Assembly (NCBI GenBank): GCA_964501785.1 | Contig: CAZCUD010000003.1 | Span: 248,001 to 312,000, forward strand | Reading direction: 5' to 3' | DNA length: 64,000 nucleotides | DNA from: DATBSK01 sp964501785 | Lineage (GTDB): Bacteria; Actinomycetota; Acidimicrobiia; IMCC26256; PALSA-555 | Shown: piece by piece, positions 43,901 through 50,460 of the stretch | How positions within the stretch are numbered: the stretch's first letter is position 1 | Layout of the letters: every line of letters starts with the position of its first letter | Program-made: the position numbers and the translations under genes | The notes under the pieces: model-generated | What the model saw: only the letters and a program-made list of their open reading frames with translations | What the model was told of the DNA's origin: nothing | The model's database searches: none

Positions 43901-44678
43901 CATCTTCACCGACACCCGGCTCGGCTCGATCTCGGTGGTACAGGACAACGTGCCCGACAACGGCCTGGACTGGGCGTTCACGGTGACGGGTGGTCCAGCC
44001 TCGATCGACCAGCCGTTCTCGCTCGACGACGACGCCGACCCCGCGCTCCCGAACACCCAGGTCGTGAGCGACCTCCTGCCCGGCGAGTACACGGTCACGC
44101 AGACCTCGCCGGTACCTGGTGGCTGGACGTTCGTGCCGCCGTCGATCACGTGCTCCAACGGTGACCCGACCAGCACGGCGGCGCGCACGGCGACCGTGAC
44201 GATCGACCCGGGCGAGGCCGTCACCTGCACCTACCTCCAGACCAACCGGCAGCCCGACGGGTGGCTCAAGTCGGGCAACCCGGGCGCCGCCTACATCGGT
44301 GACGGCATCTACAACCTGGACGGCACCGGGCAGAAGCGCACGATGAACGCGCGCCGCGGCACCGCGGCCAACTTCTACGTGAAGATCCAGACCGACGGCG
44401 GCGTCACCGACTCGATCACGGTGAAGGGCAGCCCGAGCGCCAACGGGTTCACCGTGCAGTACTACTGGGGCTCGAAGAACGTGTCCGGGGCGGTGCGCAA
44501 CGGCACGTACACGCGCGCCAACGTGGTGCCCGGCCCGCCCGCGAACACCGCGCTGCGGGTGAAGATCACGCCGTCGACCACCGTCAAGAAGGGAGTGACC
44601 CGCAGCATCCTCGTGCGACTCACCTCGGCGGGGAGCGGGATCCGCGACGTGGTGCGGGCGCAGGTCAAAGCCACCTGA
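40944..44678 (+). CDS. Secreted subtilase-like protein with four tandem beta repeats
   Basis: The 1244-residue protein starts with a membrane or signal segment (residues 5-26). Residues about 240-680 form an S8-type fold: VAVISDTYN holds the Asp (251), SAGNSN the oxyanion Asn, and YGTSASVAHAAGVAALL the Ser (624). At the position of the catalytic His motif HGT the sequence reads NDEGRALAQIVHDLAPGA, so the His appears to be Glu (301), as in sedolisin-type acid peptidases. A long insertion (about 400-560) interrupts the fold. Residues 685-1100 are four repeats of about 100 residues (SLDDD, LLPGEYTVTQ, GEAVTCTY), SpaA/prealbumin-like, followed by a 140-residue basic C-terminal domain. Confidence 0.75.
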   Translation: MSRVLRFVLVGLAVAALVTAGVVVVVSETGDERASEQEAAEPTAEPGPVPGVVEPPDAGDAPIDEDDLSIESIIERKQASAEARMSTILYEVAQEGRGRITPDEAARITRLPATGTGSLTLYDGRVVVEADMTDVGLATLAALQTEGAEILNVNERYAIVTAAVAASDLEPVAKVAGVKVLREVLGPIVGGRDTRRAAQEDVEDLGSPDDVGVLACPGNTVSEGDAQLNADDARSAYPIDGTGTKVAVISDTYNVLTASPNEDDDIASGDLPGAANPCGYTTPVQELTEDCLGTGFPCNDEGRALAQIVHDLAPGAELAFASAWPSESAFASRIDELAGPTVNADVIADDISYLAEPFFQDGPVANAVADAKAAGVTYFSSAGNSNVIDAGNGKEMGSYEAPAFREMTCPSALGLSGYVCHNFSPSGSDATLDFTVASGGGFRLNAQWSQPRGDVDDDFAVFLYSSSNAFITGADATNTTVPFEFLPYVNTFGTARDVRLVFARWEAASDGGTPRFKWIMHNSSGLSGFSPNAGNALNIFGPTVFGHNGSDAAISTAAVPYDNANITESFSSRGPVTHEWEPVPSVTPMATTTIPAPDLAATDGGQNTFFGSVIGQFHRFYGTSASVAHAAGVAALLLQADPSLDPDGVLATLQATAAPVPSGGGVNAVGAGLVDAYAAVTSRTGSVTITVDADPDGPQDFGFASNALGAELFALDDDAEGTLPNTQTFDLLAGTEYTFTQSVPDGWDLTGLTCDAGSTDLGTATATITLAPQEAVSCTYTNTQRGSITIEQSTLPDDLQAFGFTSTELGPFSLDGHPDPGGASEAVFDDLEPGTYTVSQDPVAGYPLQSITCDTAENETEPSVAVTVEPGEAVTCSFTNHRAADPGTIQVIQDSIDDHDTNFAFTSDVVGSESFELDDDVDGTLPDAIVLTPGEDGTFTVTQSAPPPGWQLTGLECTNGATVDLETATATITLPTTEVPTEGVTCIFTDTRLGSISVVQDNVPDNGLDWAFTVTGGPASIDQPFSLDDDADPALPNTQVVSDLLPGEYTVTQTSPVPGGWTFVPPSITCSNGDPTSTAARTATVTIDPGEAVTCTYLQTNRQPDGWLKSGNPGAAYIGDGIYNLDGTGQKRTMNARRGTAANFYVKIQTDGGVTDSITVKGSPSANGFTVQYYWGSKNVSGAVRNGTYTRANVVPGPPANTALRVKITPSTTVKKGVTRSILVRLTSAGSGIRDVVRAQVKAT

Positions 44679-44680
44679 GC

Positions 44681-44708
44681 GGCGGGCGGGGTGACCGGTC
44701 CGCCCGCC
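44681..44708 (+). terminator. Hairpin after the subtilase gene
   Basis: GGCGGGCGG pairs perfectly with CCGCCCGCC around a loop of about ten bases, three bases after the stop. Confidence 0.5.
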
Positions 44709-44714
44709 TAGTCT
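44709..44714 (+). promoter_or_regulatory. Leaderless -10 box for the NUDIX gene
   Basis: TAGTCT directly follows the hairpin above and ends seven bases before the GTG. Confidence 0.45.
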
Positions 44715-44721
44715 GCCGATC

Positions 44722-45408
44722 GTGCCCGAACCCGACCACCAGGTCTCCGCGGCCGACCTCCTGCGCTGGGCGGAGACGCTCTCCGGCATCGCCCGCACCG
44801 GCCTCGGCTTCACCCAGAGCCTCTACGAGAAGGAGCGCTTCGAGGAGGTGCTCAAGGTCGCGGCCGACATCCGCGCCGGCGCGCTCGAGGAGGCCGAGGC
44901 CGAGGCGCTCTACGAGGAGTGGCTCGACACCGTGGGGGAGGGCGTCGCCGGGTACGTGACGCCCAAGGTCGCGGTCGCCGCGGTCGTCGGCAACGACAAG
45001 GGCGAGATCCTCCTCACCCAGCGCGCCGACTCGGGCGTGTGGCTCTACCCGGTCGGGTGGGCCGACGTCGGCTACTCGCCGTCGGAGGTCGCGATCAAAG
45101 AGGTGTACGAGGAGACTGGCATCGAGATCGAGATCAAGTCGCTGATCGCGGTGTTCGACGGCCTGCGCCTCGGGTTCGCACGGCTGCCGCTGTACTCGAT
45201 CGTGTTCCACGGCCAGAAGATCGGTGGGGAGCTGCGCGGTCATCCGCTCGAGACGCGCTCGGTCGGGTTCTTCGGACGGGACGAGCTGCCCTGGCCGCTC
45301 GCGGGCGGTGCCCGCTGGGTCGACACCGCCTTCGCCGCCATCGAGGGCGAAGATCGCCCCGTCGACTTCGACCTCCCCCGCACCCCACCCTGGCGCGAGG
45401 AGCGCTAG
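44722..45408 (+). CDS. NUDIX hydrolase with family-specific N-terminal domain
   Basis: The 228-residue protein has an N-terminal helical domain (LLRWAETLSGIARTGLGFTQ) typical of the NUDIX group whose members hydrolyse X-linked nucleoside diphosphates (PF12535-like), then a NUDIX fold. The box reads GYSPSEVAIKEVYEETGIE: the metal-binding glutamates are retained, but the usual Arg of REuxEE is Lys. GWADVGYSP just before and a WPLAGGARW segment near the end belong to the same group. ADP-ribose or a related diphosphate is a possible substrate. Separate transcription unit. Confidence 0.8.
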   Translation: MPEPDHQVSAADLLRWAETLSGIARTGLGFTQSLYEKERFEEVLKVAADIRAGALEEAEAEALYEEWLDTVGEGVAGYVTPKVAVAAVVGNDKGEILLTQRADSGVWLYPVGWADVGYSPSEVAIKEVYEETGIEIEIKSLIAVFDGLRLGFARLPLYSIVFHGQKIGGELRGHPLETRSVGFFGRDELPWPLAGGARWVDTAFAAIEGEDRPVDFDLPRTPPWREER

Positions 45409-45414
45409 CCCAAC

Positions 45415-45468
45415 CCCCTTGTTGCGTCCCTCGCCGTCGTGGGGCGGGTCGAGCGACGCATCAAGGGG
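45415..45468. terminator. Palindromic intergenic element, beta family copy 3, overlapping pyrE stop
   Basis: CCCCTT pairs with AAGGGG, and inside TTGCGTCCCTCG faces CGAGCGACGCATC. The element begins seven bases after the NUDIX stop and its other arm contains the pyrE stop codon (45461-45463), so it serves both convergent genes. Confidence 0.6.
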
Positions 45469-45991
45469 TGGAGGCGGCGGCGGCCTTCAGCTCGGTCATC
45501 GTGAACAGGGGGCGCAGCTCGACGTCGATCTCGGCGAGGGCTTCGGGGCCACCCGACTCGCGATCGATGACGCACAGCGCGTGCGTGACGAGGGCGCCGC
45601 GCTCGCGCAGGTCGCCGCAGCTCGTCACGACCTGTCCGCCCGACGTCACCACGTCCTCGACCACCGTCACCCGCCTGCCCTCGATGTCGCCGCCCTCGGC
45701 GAGCCGGCACGTGCCGTAGGTCTTCGCCTCCTTGCGCACGAACATCGCCGGCAGCCCGGTGACCTGTGACAGCGCCACCGCGAGCGGCACGCCGCCGAGC
45801 TCGAGCCCGGCGAGCACCTCGGTGCCGTCGGGCACGAGCGGCGCCAGCGCCTCGCCGATCTCGCGCAGCAGCACCGGATCGCTCTCGAAGCGGTACTTGT
45901 CGAAGTACTCGTTGCTCACGGCGCCGGAGCGCAGCGTGAACGTGCCCGTCAGGTGGGCCACCTCGTGGATGCGGCGCGCCAGGTCGCTCAC
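45461..45991 (-). CDS. pyrE: Orotate phosphoribosyltransferase
   Basis: PyrE makes orotidine 5'-phosphate from orotate and PRPP in pyrimidine synthesis. The 176-residue protein has GTFTLRSGAVSNEYFDKYRFE at the N-terminus, AGLELGGVPLAVALS, RKEAKTYG with the catalytic-loop lysines, and the PRPP-binding VTVVEDVVTSGGQV. GTG start overlaps the stop of the preceding unknown gene by four bases; this last place in a fatty-acid-type operon is unusual for pyrE. Confidence 0.93.
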   Translation of the reverse strand: MSDLARRIHEVAHLTGTFTLRSGAVSNEYFDKYRFESDPVLLREIGEALAPLVPDGTEVLAGLELGGVPLAVALSQVTGLPAMFVRKEAKTYGTCRLAEGGDIEGRRVTVVEDVVTSGGQVVTSCGDLRERGALVTHALCVIDRESGGPEALAEIDVELRPLFTMTELKAAAASTP

Positions 45992-46488
45992 GCCGCGCCC
46001 GCCTGGAGCTCTTCCAACAGCAGCTCGGTCAACGACACCTTCCCCTTCGCCTTCTCCCACGCGCCACCGATGCGCTCGTGATCGACGAGCCCGGCGGCGT
46101 CGGGTGCGATGCCGAGCGCCTCGGTCGCCCAGCGCGCGAGCGTCGCCGGCTCGATCTCGTCACCGTAGGCGGGGAAGCACTCCAACCCCTCCCACAGCGT
46201 CGAGAGCGCGCGGCGGTCGTCGCCGAGCGTCAGGGCCTCGGGTGCCTCGCCCGCGGCCAGCGCGCCGACGACCGCGTCCCAGAGGTCGTAGGGACCGCAG
46301 TCGCGCGGCGCCTCGAACCCGGCGACCGGGTGCAGCCGCCACTCGAGGCCCGCGCCGCCCGGCCCGTCGCTCAGCCAGGTCTGCGAGCCGTTGACGTAGC
46401 CGTCGACGGGCGGGCCGAGCCGCTCGTCGAGGGCCGAGACGATCTCCGGCGACGCGCGCCACACCGCGGTGGGTGTGAGCGCGCTCAT
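45988..46488 (-). CDS. Uncharacterised 166-residue protein between ACAD and pyrE
   Basis: I do not recognise this protein. It is acidic and appears cytosolic and globular, with a WRLHPVAGFEAPRDCGPYDL segment, a run TLWEGLECFPAYGDEIEPAT and a C-terminal helix SLTELLLEELQ. There is no signal peptide or membrane segment. Its ATG overlaps the acyl-CoA dehydrogenase stop (ATGA) and its stop overlaps the pyrE start (GTGA), so all three genes are tightly coupled. Confidence 0.65.
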   Translation of the reverse strand: MSALTPTAVWRASPEIVSALDERLGPPVDGYVNGSQTWLSDGPGGAGLEWRLHPVAGFEAPRDCGPYDLWDAVVGALAAGEAPEALTLGDDRRALSTLWEGLECFPAYGDEIEPATLARWATEALGIAPDAAGLVDHERIGGAWEKAKGKVSLTELLLEELQAGAA

Positions 46489-48257
46489 GCGGCAGCCGGC
46501 TCGATCGCTCCGTAGCGAACGATCGGCTCGAACCGATCGATGACCGTGCGGTCGTCGTCGAGGATCCCTCGCGCTCGGGGAGGCGCGAGTCGCTTGCGGG
46601 CGAACTGCGTCGCCACGACCGCCTTGCGCGCGTCGCCGTCGCGGCCGAGCTGCCAGGTCGCCTCGTCGAGCAGCAGCGCGCCCTCGACCAGGTCGGCGAG
46701 CAGGTGCGCGAAGCGCCGCGCGTGCAGCAGCTGCATCTCGTGGGACGAGCCCTCGAGGTGCTTCACGGCGTCGCGCGACTCGTCGAGGGTGCCGGCCACC
46801 GCGTCGATGGCGAACGCGAGCGATGGCGACGGGCTGGCAGCCTCCAGCGACCGCTCGACCCGACCCAGCAGCGCGGTGTGCGCGCCCTCGTTGACCATCG
46901 CCCGGCGCACGTCGAGGGCGAGGATGTTCTCGGTGCCCTCCCAGATCGTGTGGCACTGCGCGTCGCGGAGCTGGCGCGCCATCGGCCAGTCCTCCATGTA
47001 GCCGTTGCCACCGAACAGCTCGAGCGCCTGGCTCGCGGCCCAGATCGCCTCGCGCGTCGCGCGCATCTTGGCGAGCGGCACGAGGATCCGCCGCAGCATC
47101 CGTCCTTCGTCCTCGTCGGCGGCCGAGCGGGTGGCAGCCGCGCACTCGTAGGTGAGCGCCATCCCCGCCTCGAGCTCGACGAGCAGGTCGACGAGCGTCT
47201 CGCGCACGAGCGGGTAGCTGTCGATGCGCTGCCCCCACTGCTCACGGTGCGCTGCGTAGATCGCGCCCTCGAGGAACGATCGCCGGTGGATGCCGAGGCC
47301 CATCAGGGCGACGCCGAAGCGCGACCCGTTGACCATCTCCATCATCTTGTTGATGCCGCCCCGCGGCGACGGAGCCGCGTCCGCCTGCTCGCCGCGGGTG
47401 CCGCCGGCCATCCACGCACGCGCCCCCTCGAGCGTCACCTCGCCCGTGGGGACGCCGGTCGTGCCGAGCTTGGGCTTGAGCCGCTTGATGCGGAACCCGT
47501 TGGGCGTGCCCTCGGGGGTGAGCCGGGGGACGATGAACGTCGCGAGCCCCCGCGCGCCCTCGGGTGCGCCGTCGGGGCGGGCGAGGACGATGAACACCTC
47601 GGCGTCGATGTTGGAGCAGAAGAACTTCTCGCCGTGGAGGCGCCACTCGTCACCGTCGGGCACGGCGCGGGTGGTGTTGGCGCCGACGTCGGAGCCACCC
47701 TGGCGCTCGGTGAGGAACATGCCGCCCTCCCACGCCTCCGCCGGGTCGTCGGTGGTGAGGCGGTGGTGCAGCTCGTCGCGCACCGAGTCGGGCGCGTAGC
47801 GCTCCACGAGGTCGGCCGCACCCGAGGTCATGCCGAGGCCGCAGTAGATCGCCGTCTCGGCCTGGCAGACCAGGTAGCAGACCGAGGCCGTGAGCACCGC
47901 GGGCACGGGGCGACCGGCCTGCTGGGCGAGCCCGGTGAAGCCGGCCCGCACCAGGTCGTCCTTGCTCTCGGTCCAGGTGGGGTGGTGCACGACCCGGTCG
48001 ATCTCGGCGCCCCAGTGGTCGTAGCGCTCGAGGACCGGACCGTGTTTGTCGGTGACCTCGGCGCGGACGGCGATCGCGCCCCCGCACAGCTCGCCGTAGC
48101 GCGCCGCGTACTCATCGGCGAGCGCGCGGTCGGCCGGGTCGGGGAGGTGGCGGTCGAGGAGGAGACGGAGGTTGGGATCGGTCTCGTACCAGTCGAGCCC
48201 GATCGCCGACTCGTAGGTCGCGTAGTCGGGGAGCACGCCTGTCGAGAGTAGCGTCAC
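46485..48257 (-). CDS. Acyl-CoA dehydrogenase, AidB-like
   Basis: The 590-residue flavoenzyme is longer than standard acyl-CoA dehydrogenases (about 380) and matches the AidB-like group with extra N- and C-terminal parts. MFLTERQGGSDVGANTTRA binds FAD, FFCSNIDAEVFIVLARPDG is the middle beta domain, LGIHRRSFLEGAIYAAHREQ the helical domain, and QCHTIWEGTENILALDVRRA carries the candidate catalytic Glu. AidB proteins bind DNA through a basic C-terminus; here the end is not strongly basic, so a metabolic role is more likely. GTG start; only five bases separate it from the divergent secreted-protein gene. Confidence 0.88.
   Translation of the reverse strand: MTLLSTGVLPDYATYESAIGLDWYETDPNLRLLLDRHLPDPADRALADEYAARYGELCGGAIAVRAEVTDKHGPVLERYDHWGAEIDRVVHHPTWTESKDDLVRAGFTGLAQQAGRPVPAVLTASVCYLVCQAETAIYCGLGMTSGAADLVERYAPDSVRDELHHRLTTDDPAEAWEGGMFLTERQGGSDVGANTTRAVPDGDEWRLHGEKFFCSNIDAEVFIVLARPDGAPEGARGLATFIVPRLTPEGTPNGFRIKRLKPKLGTTGVPTGEVTLEGARAWMAGGTRGEQADAAPSPRGGINKMMEMVNGSRFGVALMGLGIHRRSFLEGAIYAAHREQWGQRIDSYPLVRETLVDLLVELEAGMALTYECAAATRSAADEDEGRMLRRILVPLAKMRATREAIWAASQALELFGGNGYMEDWPMARQLRDAQCHTIWEGTENILALDVRRAMVNEGAHTALLGRVERSLEAASPSPSLAFAIDAVAGTLDESRDAVKHLEGSSHEMQLLHARRFAHLLADLVEGALLLDEATWQLGRDGDARKAVVATQFARKRLAPPRARGILDDDRTVIDRFEPIVRYGAIEPAAA
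48249..48254 (+). promoter_or_regulatory. -10 box for the secreted-protein pair
   Basis: TAGCGT ends eight bases before the ATG at 48263 and lies inside the first codons of the divergent acyl-CoA dehydrogenase gene. Confidence 0.4.
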
Positions 48258-48262
48258 GTCGG

Positions 48263-48766
48263 ATGAGGGGGGACACGGCCGTGCAGCGGCTGCTCGGCGT
48301 CGGGTTGGTCGCGTGCGCGGCGTTGCTCGCGCTGCCCGGCGCGGCTCGTGCGGGCGACGACGAGCGCCTCACCCGGGCTCAGTACGTGGAGCAGGCGACC
48401 GAGCACTGCGACGAGCTCGCCGCGGCGAGCGCCGAGCTCCAGAAGGCGCAGGCGCCCGGAGCGACCGGGAAGCGCGTCGCGAAGTACCTGCGCCGCGCCG
48501 CGACCGGGCTCGAGCGCCTCGTCGACGGGTTCGACGGCCTCGCGGCACCCCCGAAGCTCGCGGACGACAACGAGGAGCTCGTCGACGTGCTCGACAGCTA
48601 CGCCGACGGGCTCGACGCCCTCGCCGACCGCGTGAAGCGCGGCCAGACGTTCGAAGTCGCGCTCCAGCGCAACCAGGACCTCGTCACGCGGCTCAACAGC
48701 ATCGCGGGGCGGGCCACCGGACTCGTGACCCGGCTCGGGTTGACGGGCTGCCTCTTGCCGACCTGA
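48263..48766 (+). CDS. Small secreted helical protein, copy A
   Basis: The 167-residue precursor has a signal peptide (RLLGVGLVACAALLALPGAARA). The mature part is a predicted four-helix unit with one Cys near each end (EHCDEL and TGCLLPT), probably a disulfide, and the central LAAPPKLADDNEELVDVLDS. The same pattern (Cys, helix, Leu-Lys-Pro-Pro turn, helices, Arg-rich helix, Gly-Leu, Cys) occurs in the next gene, so the two are diverged tandem duplicates. Function unknown. A GTG at 48281 is an alternative start. Confidence 0.65.
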   Translation: MRGDTAVQRLLGVGLVACAALLALPGAARAGDDERLTRAQYVEQATEHCDELAAASAELQKAQAPGATGKRVAKYLRRAATGLERLVDGFDGLAAPPKLADDNEELVDVLDSYADGLDALADRVKRGQTFEVALQRNQDLVTRLNSIAGRATGLVTRLGLTGCLLPT

Positions 48767-48767
48767 C

Positions 48768-49229
48768 GTGCGCGCCTTCGTCGGAGCTCTTGTGGCGCTC
48801 GCCGCGATCGGGGGTGCCGGGTGCGGGGGTGGTCGTTCGACGCACAGCGGGTTCGTGGAGGACGCGGCCGGCATCTGTCGGGCCGCGAACCGGCAGTTCG
48901 AGGAGCTCGAGATCGTCCGTCCCACGGCCGCGGGCGCGGTGGCGGTGCTCGAGTCGGTCACGGCGATCGGCGGCGAGGCGCTCGGCGACCTGCGCGAGCT
49001 GAAGCCCCCGACGAAGTCGCAGGAAGAGGTGGGCGCGTGGCTCGGGCTGCTCGAGCAGGCGCTCGACGAGGTGCAGTACACGCGTGACCTGCTCGCTGAC
49101 GACCGCGTCGGGCAGGCGCTCGAGGCCGCGTTGCGCGCCGACCAGCTCACGCGCCGGGCCCGCACGGTCGCGCGGCGCGTCGGGCTCGACCGCGTGTGTC
49201 GCGTGCCCCGGCTCGTCCCCGCCGGCTGA
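48768..49229 (+). CDS. Small lipoprotein, copy B
   Basis: This 153-residue protein starts one base after the preceding stop. It has a short signal ending in a lipobox (AAIGGAGCGGG), so it should be membrane-anchored. The mature part, with GICRAANRQFEELE, LRELKPPTKSQEEVGAWLGL and the end VGLDRVCRVPRLV, follows the same helix and cysteine plan as copy A. One member is soluble and one tethered, which may mean they act together outside the membrane. GTG start. Confidence 0.65.
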   Translation: MRAFVGALVALAAIGGAGCGGGRSTHSGFVEDAAGICRAANRQFEELEIVRPTAAGAVAVLESVTAIGGEALGDLRELKPPTKSQEEVGAWLGLLEQALDEVQYTRDLLADDRVGQALEAALRADQLTRRARTVARRVGLDRVCRVPRLVPAG

Positions 49230-49345
49230 CCCGACGACGCGCCGCGCGAGCGCGCTTCCGTCACCTCCGCGGTCGGTCCGTGTCCTGACCGACACCACAG
49301 CGCACGACGTGCGCCGCGCCCGTCGTGCCGTCCGAGGAGGTCCTC

Positions 49346-50110
49346 GTGTTCGCAAGCTCCTTCGCGCGCGCCGCGCTCCCTGTCGTGCTCGGCCTCGTGG
49401 TCCTGAGCGTCCCCGTCATCGTCCCCTCGATCCGCCCGATCGTGGCCGCAGGTCAGGAGGCGCCGGGCGAGTCGACGGTGTGCCACGACGGGTCACTCGC
49501 CCGCCAACGCACCGAGATCGACGCCGACGTCACGGTGCCCGGCTTCGATCCGTCGCTCGGCACGCTGCTCGAGGTGCAGGTGCCGAACCAGTCGGTGCAC
49601 CTCGACACCGACGCGAGGTTCGAGAACACCGCCCAGACCGCGGTGCAGTTCGCGGCGGACATGACCTACGCGGTGACGTTCACGAGCCCGGGCGGGCTGC
49701 CGTCACCGGCGCCGATCAACGGGTCGATCCCGCGCGTCCCGTCGACGATGCTCGCCGCGTTCGACGGCACGCTCGACTACGCGGGCCCGAGCGCGGTGAC
49801 CCAGCCGTCCACGTCGCGCGACGAGGCGGCGGGCGCGGTGACGAGCTCCGACCCGGGCGTGCTCGCCGCGTTCACCGGCGGCGCGGTCGCGTTCCACGTC
49901 ACCACCAGCATCGGCGAGCAGTTCACCGGCGGCGGCGGCAACGTCGAGGCGCAGATCAACACCTTCGCCAGTGCGACGGTGCGGGTCTGCTATCGGTACG
50001 CGCCGCCCCCGCCGACCGGCCCGCCGCCCACCACCACGCCGCCCCGGGTCGCGGGCGCGACCGCCACCGCGCCCGAGCCGGTCACCGTCAGCGCGCGGTT
50101 CACGGGCTGA
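49346..50110 (+). CDS. Secreted choice-of-anchor-like protein ending in FTG
   Basis: The 254-residue precursor has a hydrophobic signal (ALPVVLGLVVLSVPVIV). The mature beta-rich domain, with LLEVQVPNQSVHLDTDARFE and VTFTSPGGLPSPAPINGSIP, resembles the choice-of-anchor E type of surface domain, whose members carry different C-terminal sorting signals. A Pro/Thr-rich stretch precedes the end PEPVTVSARFTG. The same FTG end occurs in two other secreted proteins here. GTG 49346 was chosen because AGGAGG lies five bases upstream; an in-frame GTG at 49325 precedes that site. Confidence 0.65.
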   Translation: MFASSFARAALPVVLGLVVLSVPVIVPSIRPIVAAGQEAPGESTVCHDGSLARQRTEIDADVTVPGFDPSLGTLLEVQVPNQSVHLDTDARFENTAQTAVQFAADMTYAVTFTSPGGLPSPAPINGSIPRVPSTMLAAFDGTLDYAGPSAVTQPSTSRDEAAGAVTSSDPGVLAAFTGGAVAFHVTTSIGEQFTGGGGNVEAQINTFASATVRVCYRYAPPPPTGPPPTTTPPRVAGATATAPEPVTVSARFTG

Positions 50111-50301
50111 ACGCGAGACCGAACGGTCCCATCGGTCACGGAGCGTGACGGCGGTCGCGGAGCGGTTTGCGCGTCGCCGACGCGCGTTGCACGATCCGCT
50201 CACGACGACGACCCGGGCGGGGTCGTCGAGACGTCCGGCCATCAGCTCTGCACCTGCGGTACCTGCCCAGCCCCACCGCGTGTGGAGCCCGGCCGGGTGA
50301 G

Positions 50302-50346
50302 GGGCGCCCCGTGAGGCAGCGATGCCCAGCTGCCTCCGGGGCGCCC
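50302..50346 (+). terminator. Strong terminator hairpin
   Basis: GGGCGCCCC-GT-GAGGCAGC pairs with GCTGCCTC-C-GGGGCGCCC around an eight-base loop, with CACCCTCTTTC following. It lies about 190 bases after the FTG-protein stop. Confidence 0.75.
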
Positions 50347-50445
50347 ACCCTCTTTCGGCTCGGCTCGGCTGCTCGTCTTGATGGTCGCGCTCGCTCGGCG
50401 CCACGGCACGTGTCGCCGCCCCTTTCGGGGACGCTCGGCTGCTCG

Positions 50446-50451
50446 TAGCCT
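50446..50451 (+). promoter_or_regulatory. -10 box for the wax-ester synthase gene
   Basis: TAGCCT ends nine bases before the ATG at 50461. Confidence 0.45.
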
Positions 50452-50460
50452 TGGCGCTCC

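Larger units (their letters stand above)
50111..50460. other. 350-base gap: terminator, small hairpin, short reading frame
   Basis: This is the only gap over 300 bases. It has a hairpin GACGACCC-N5-GGGTCGTC near 50205-50226, the strong terminator at 50302-50346 and a promoter at 50446. A 50-codon frame from GTG 50148 to 50300 would end two bases before the terminator; it is basic (FARRRRALHDP) and Pro/Ala-rich, but I see no homology or proper ribosome-binding site. The 14-mer GCTCGGCTGCTCGT occurs twice after the terminator. Confidence 0.4.

Noticed and set aside
50148..50300. A 50-codon reading frame before the 50302 terminator
   Set aside because: It has no homology I recognise, a poor start context and an Arg/Pro-rich product typical of non-coding GC-rich DNA. 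It is noted in the gap description only.
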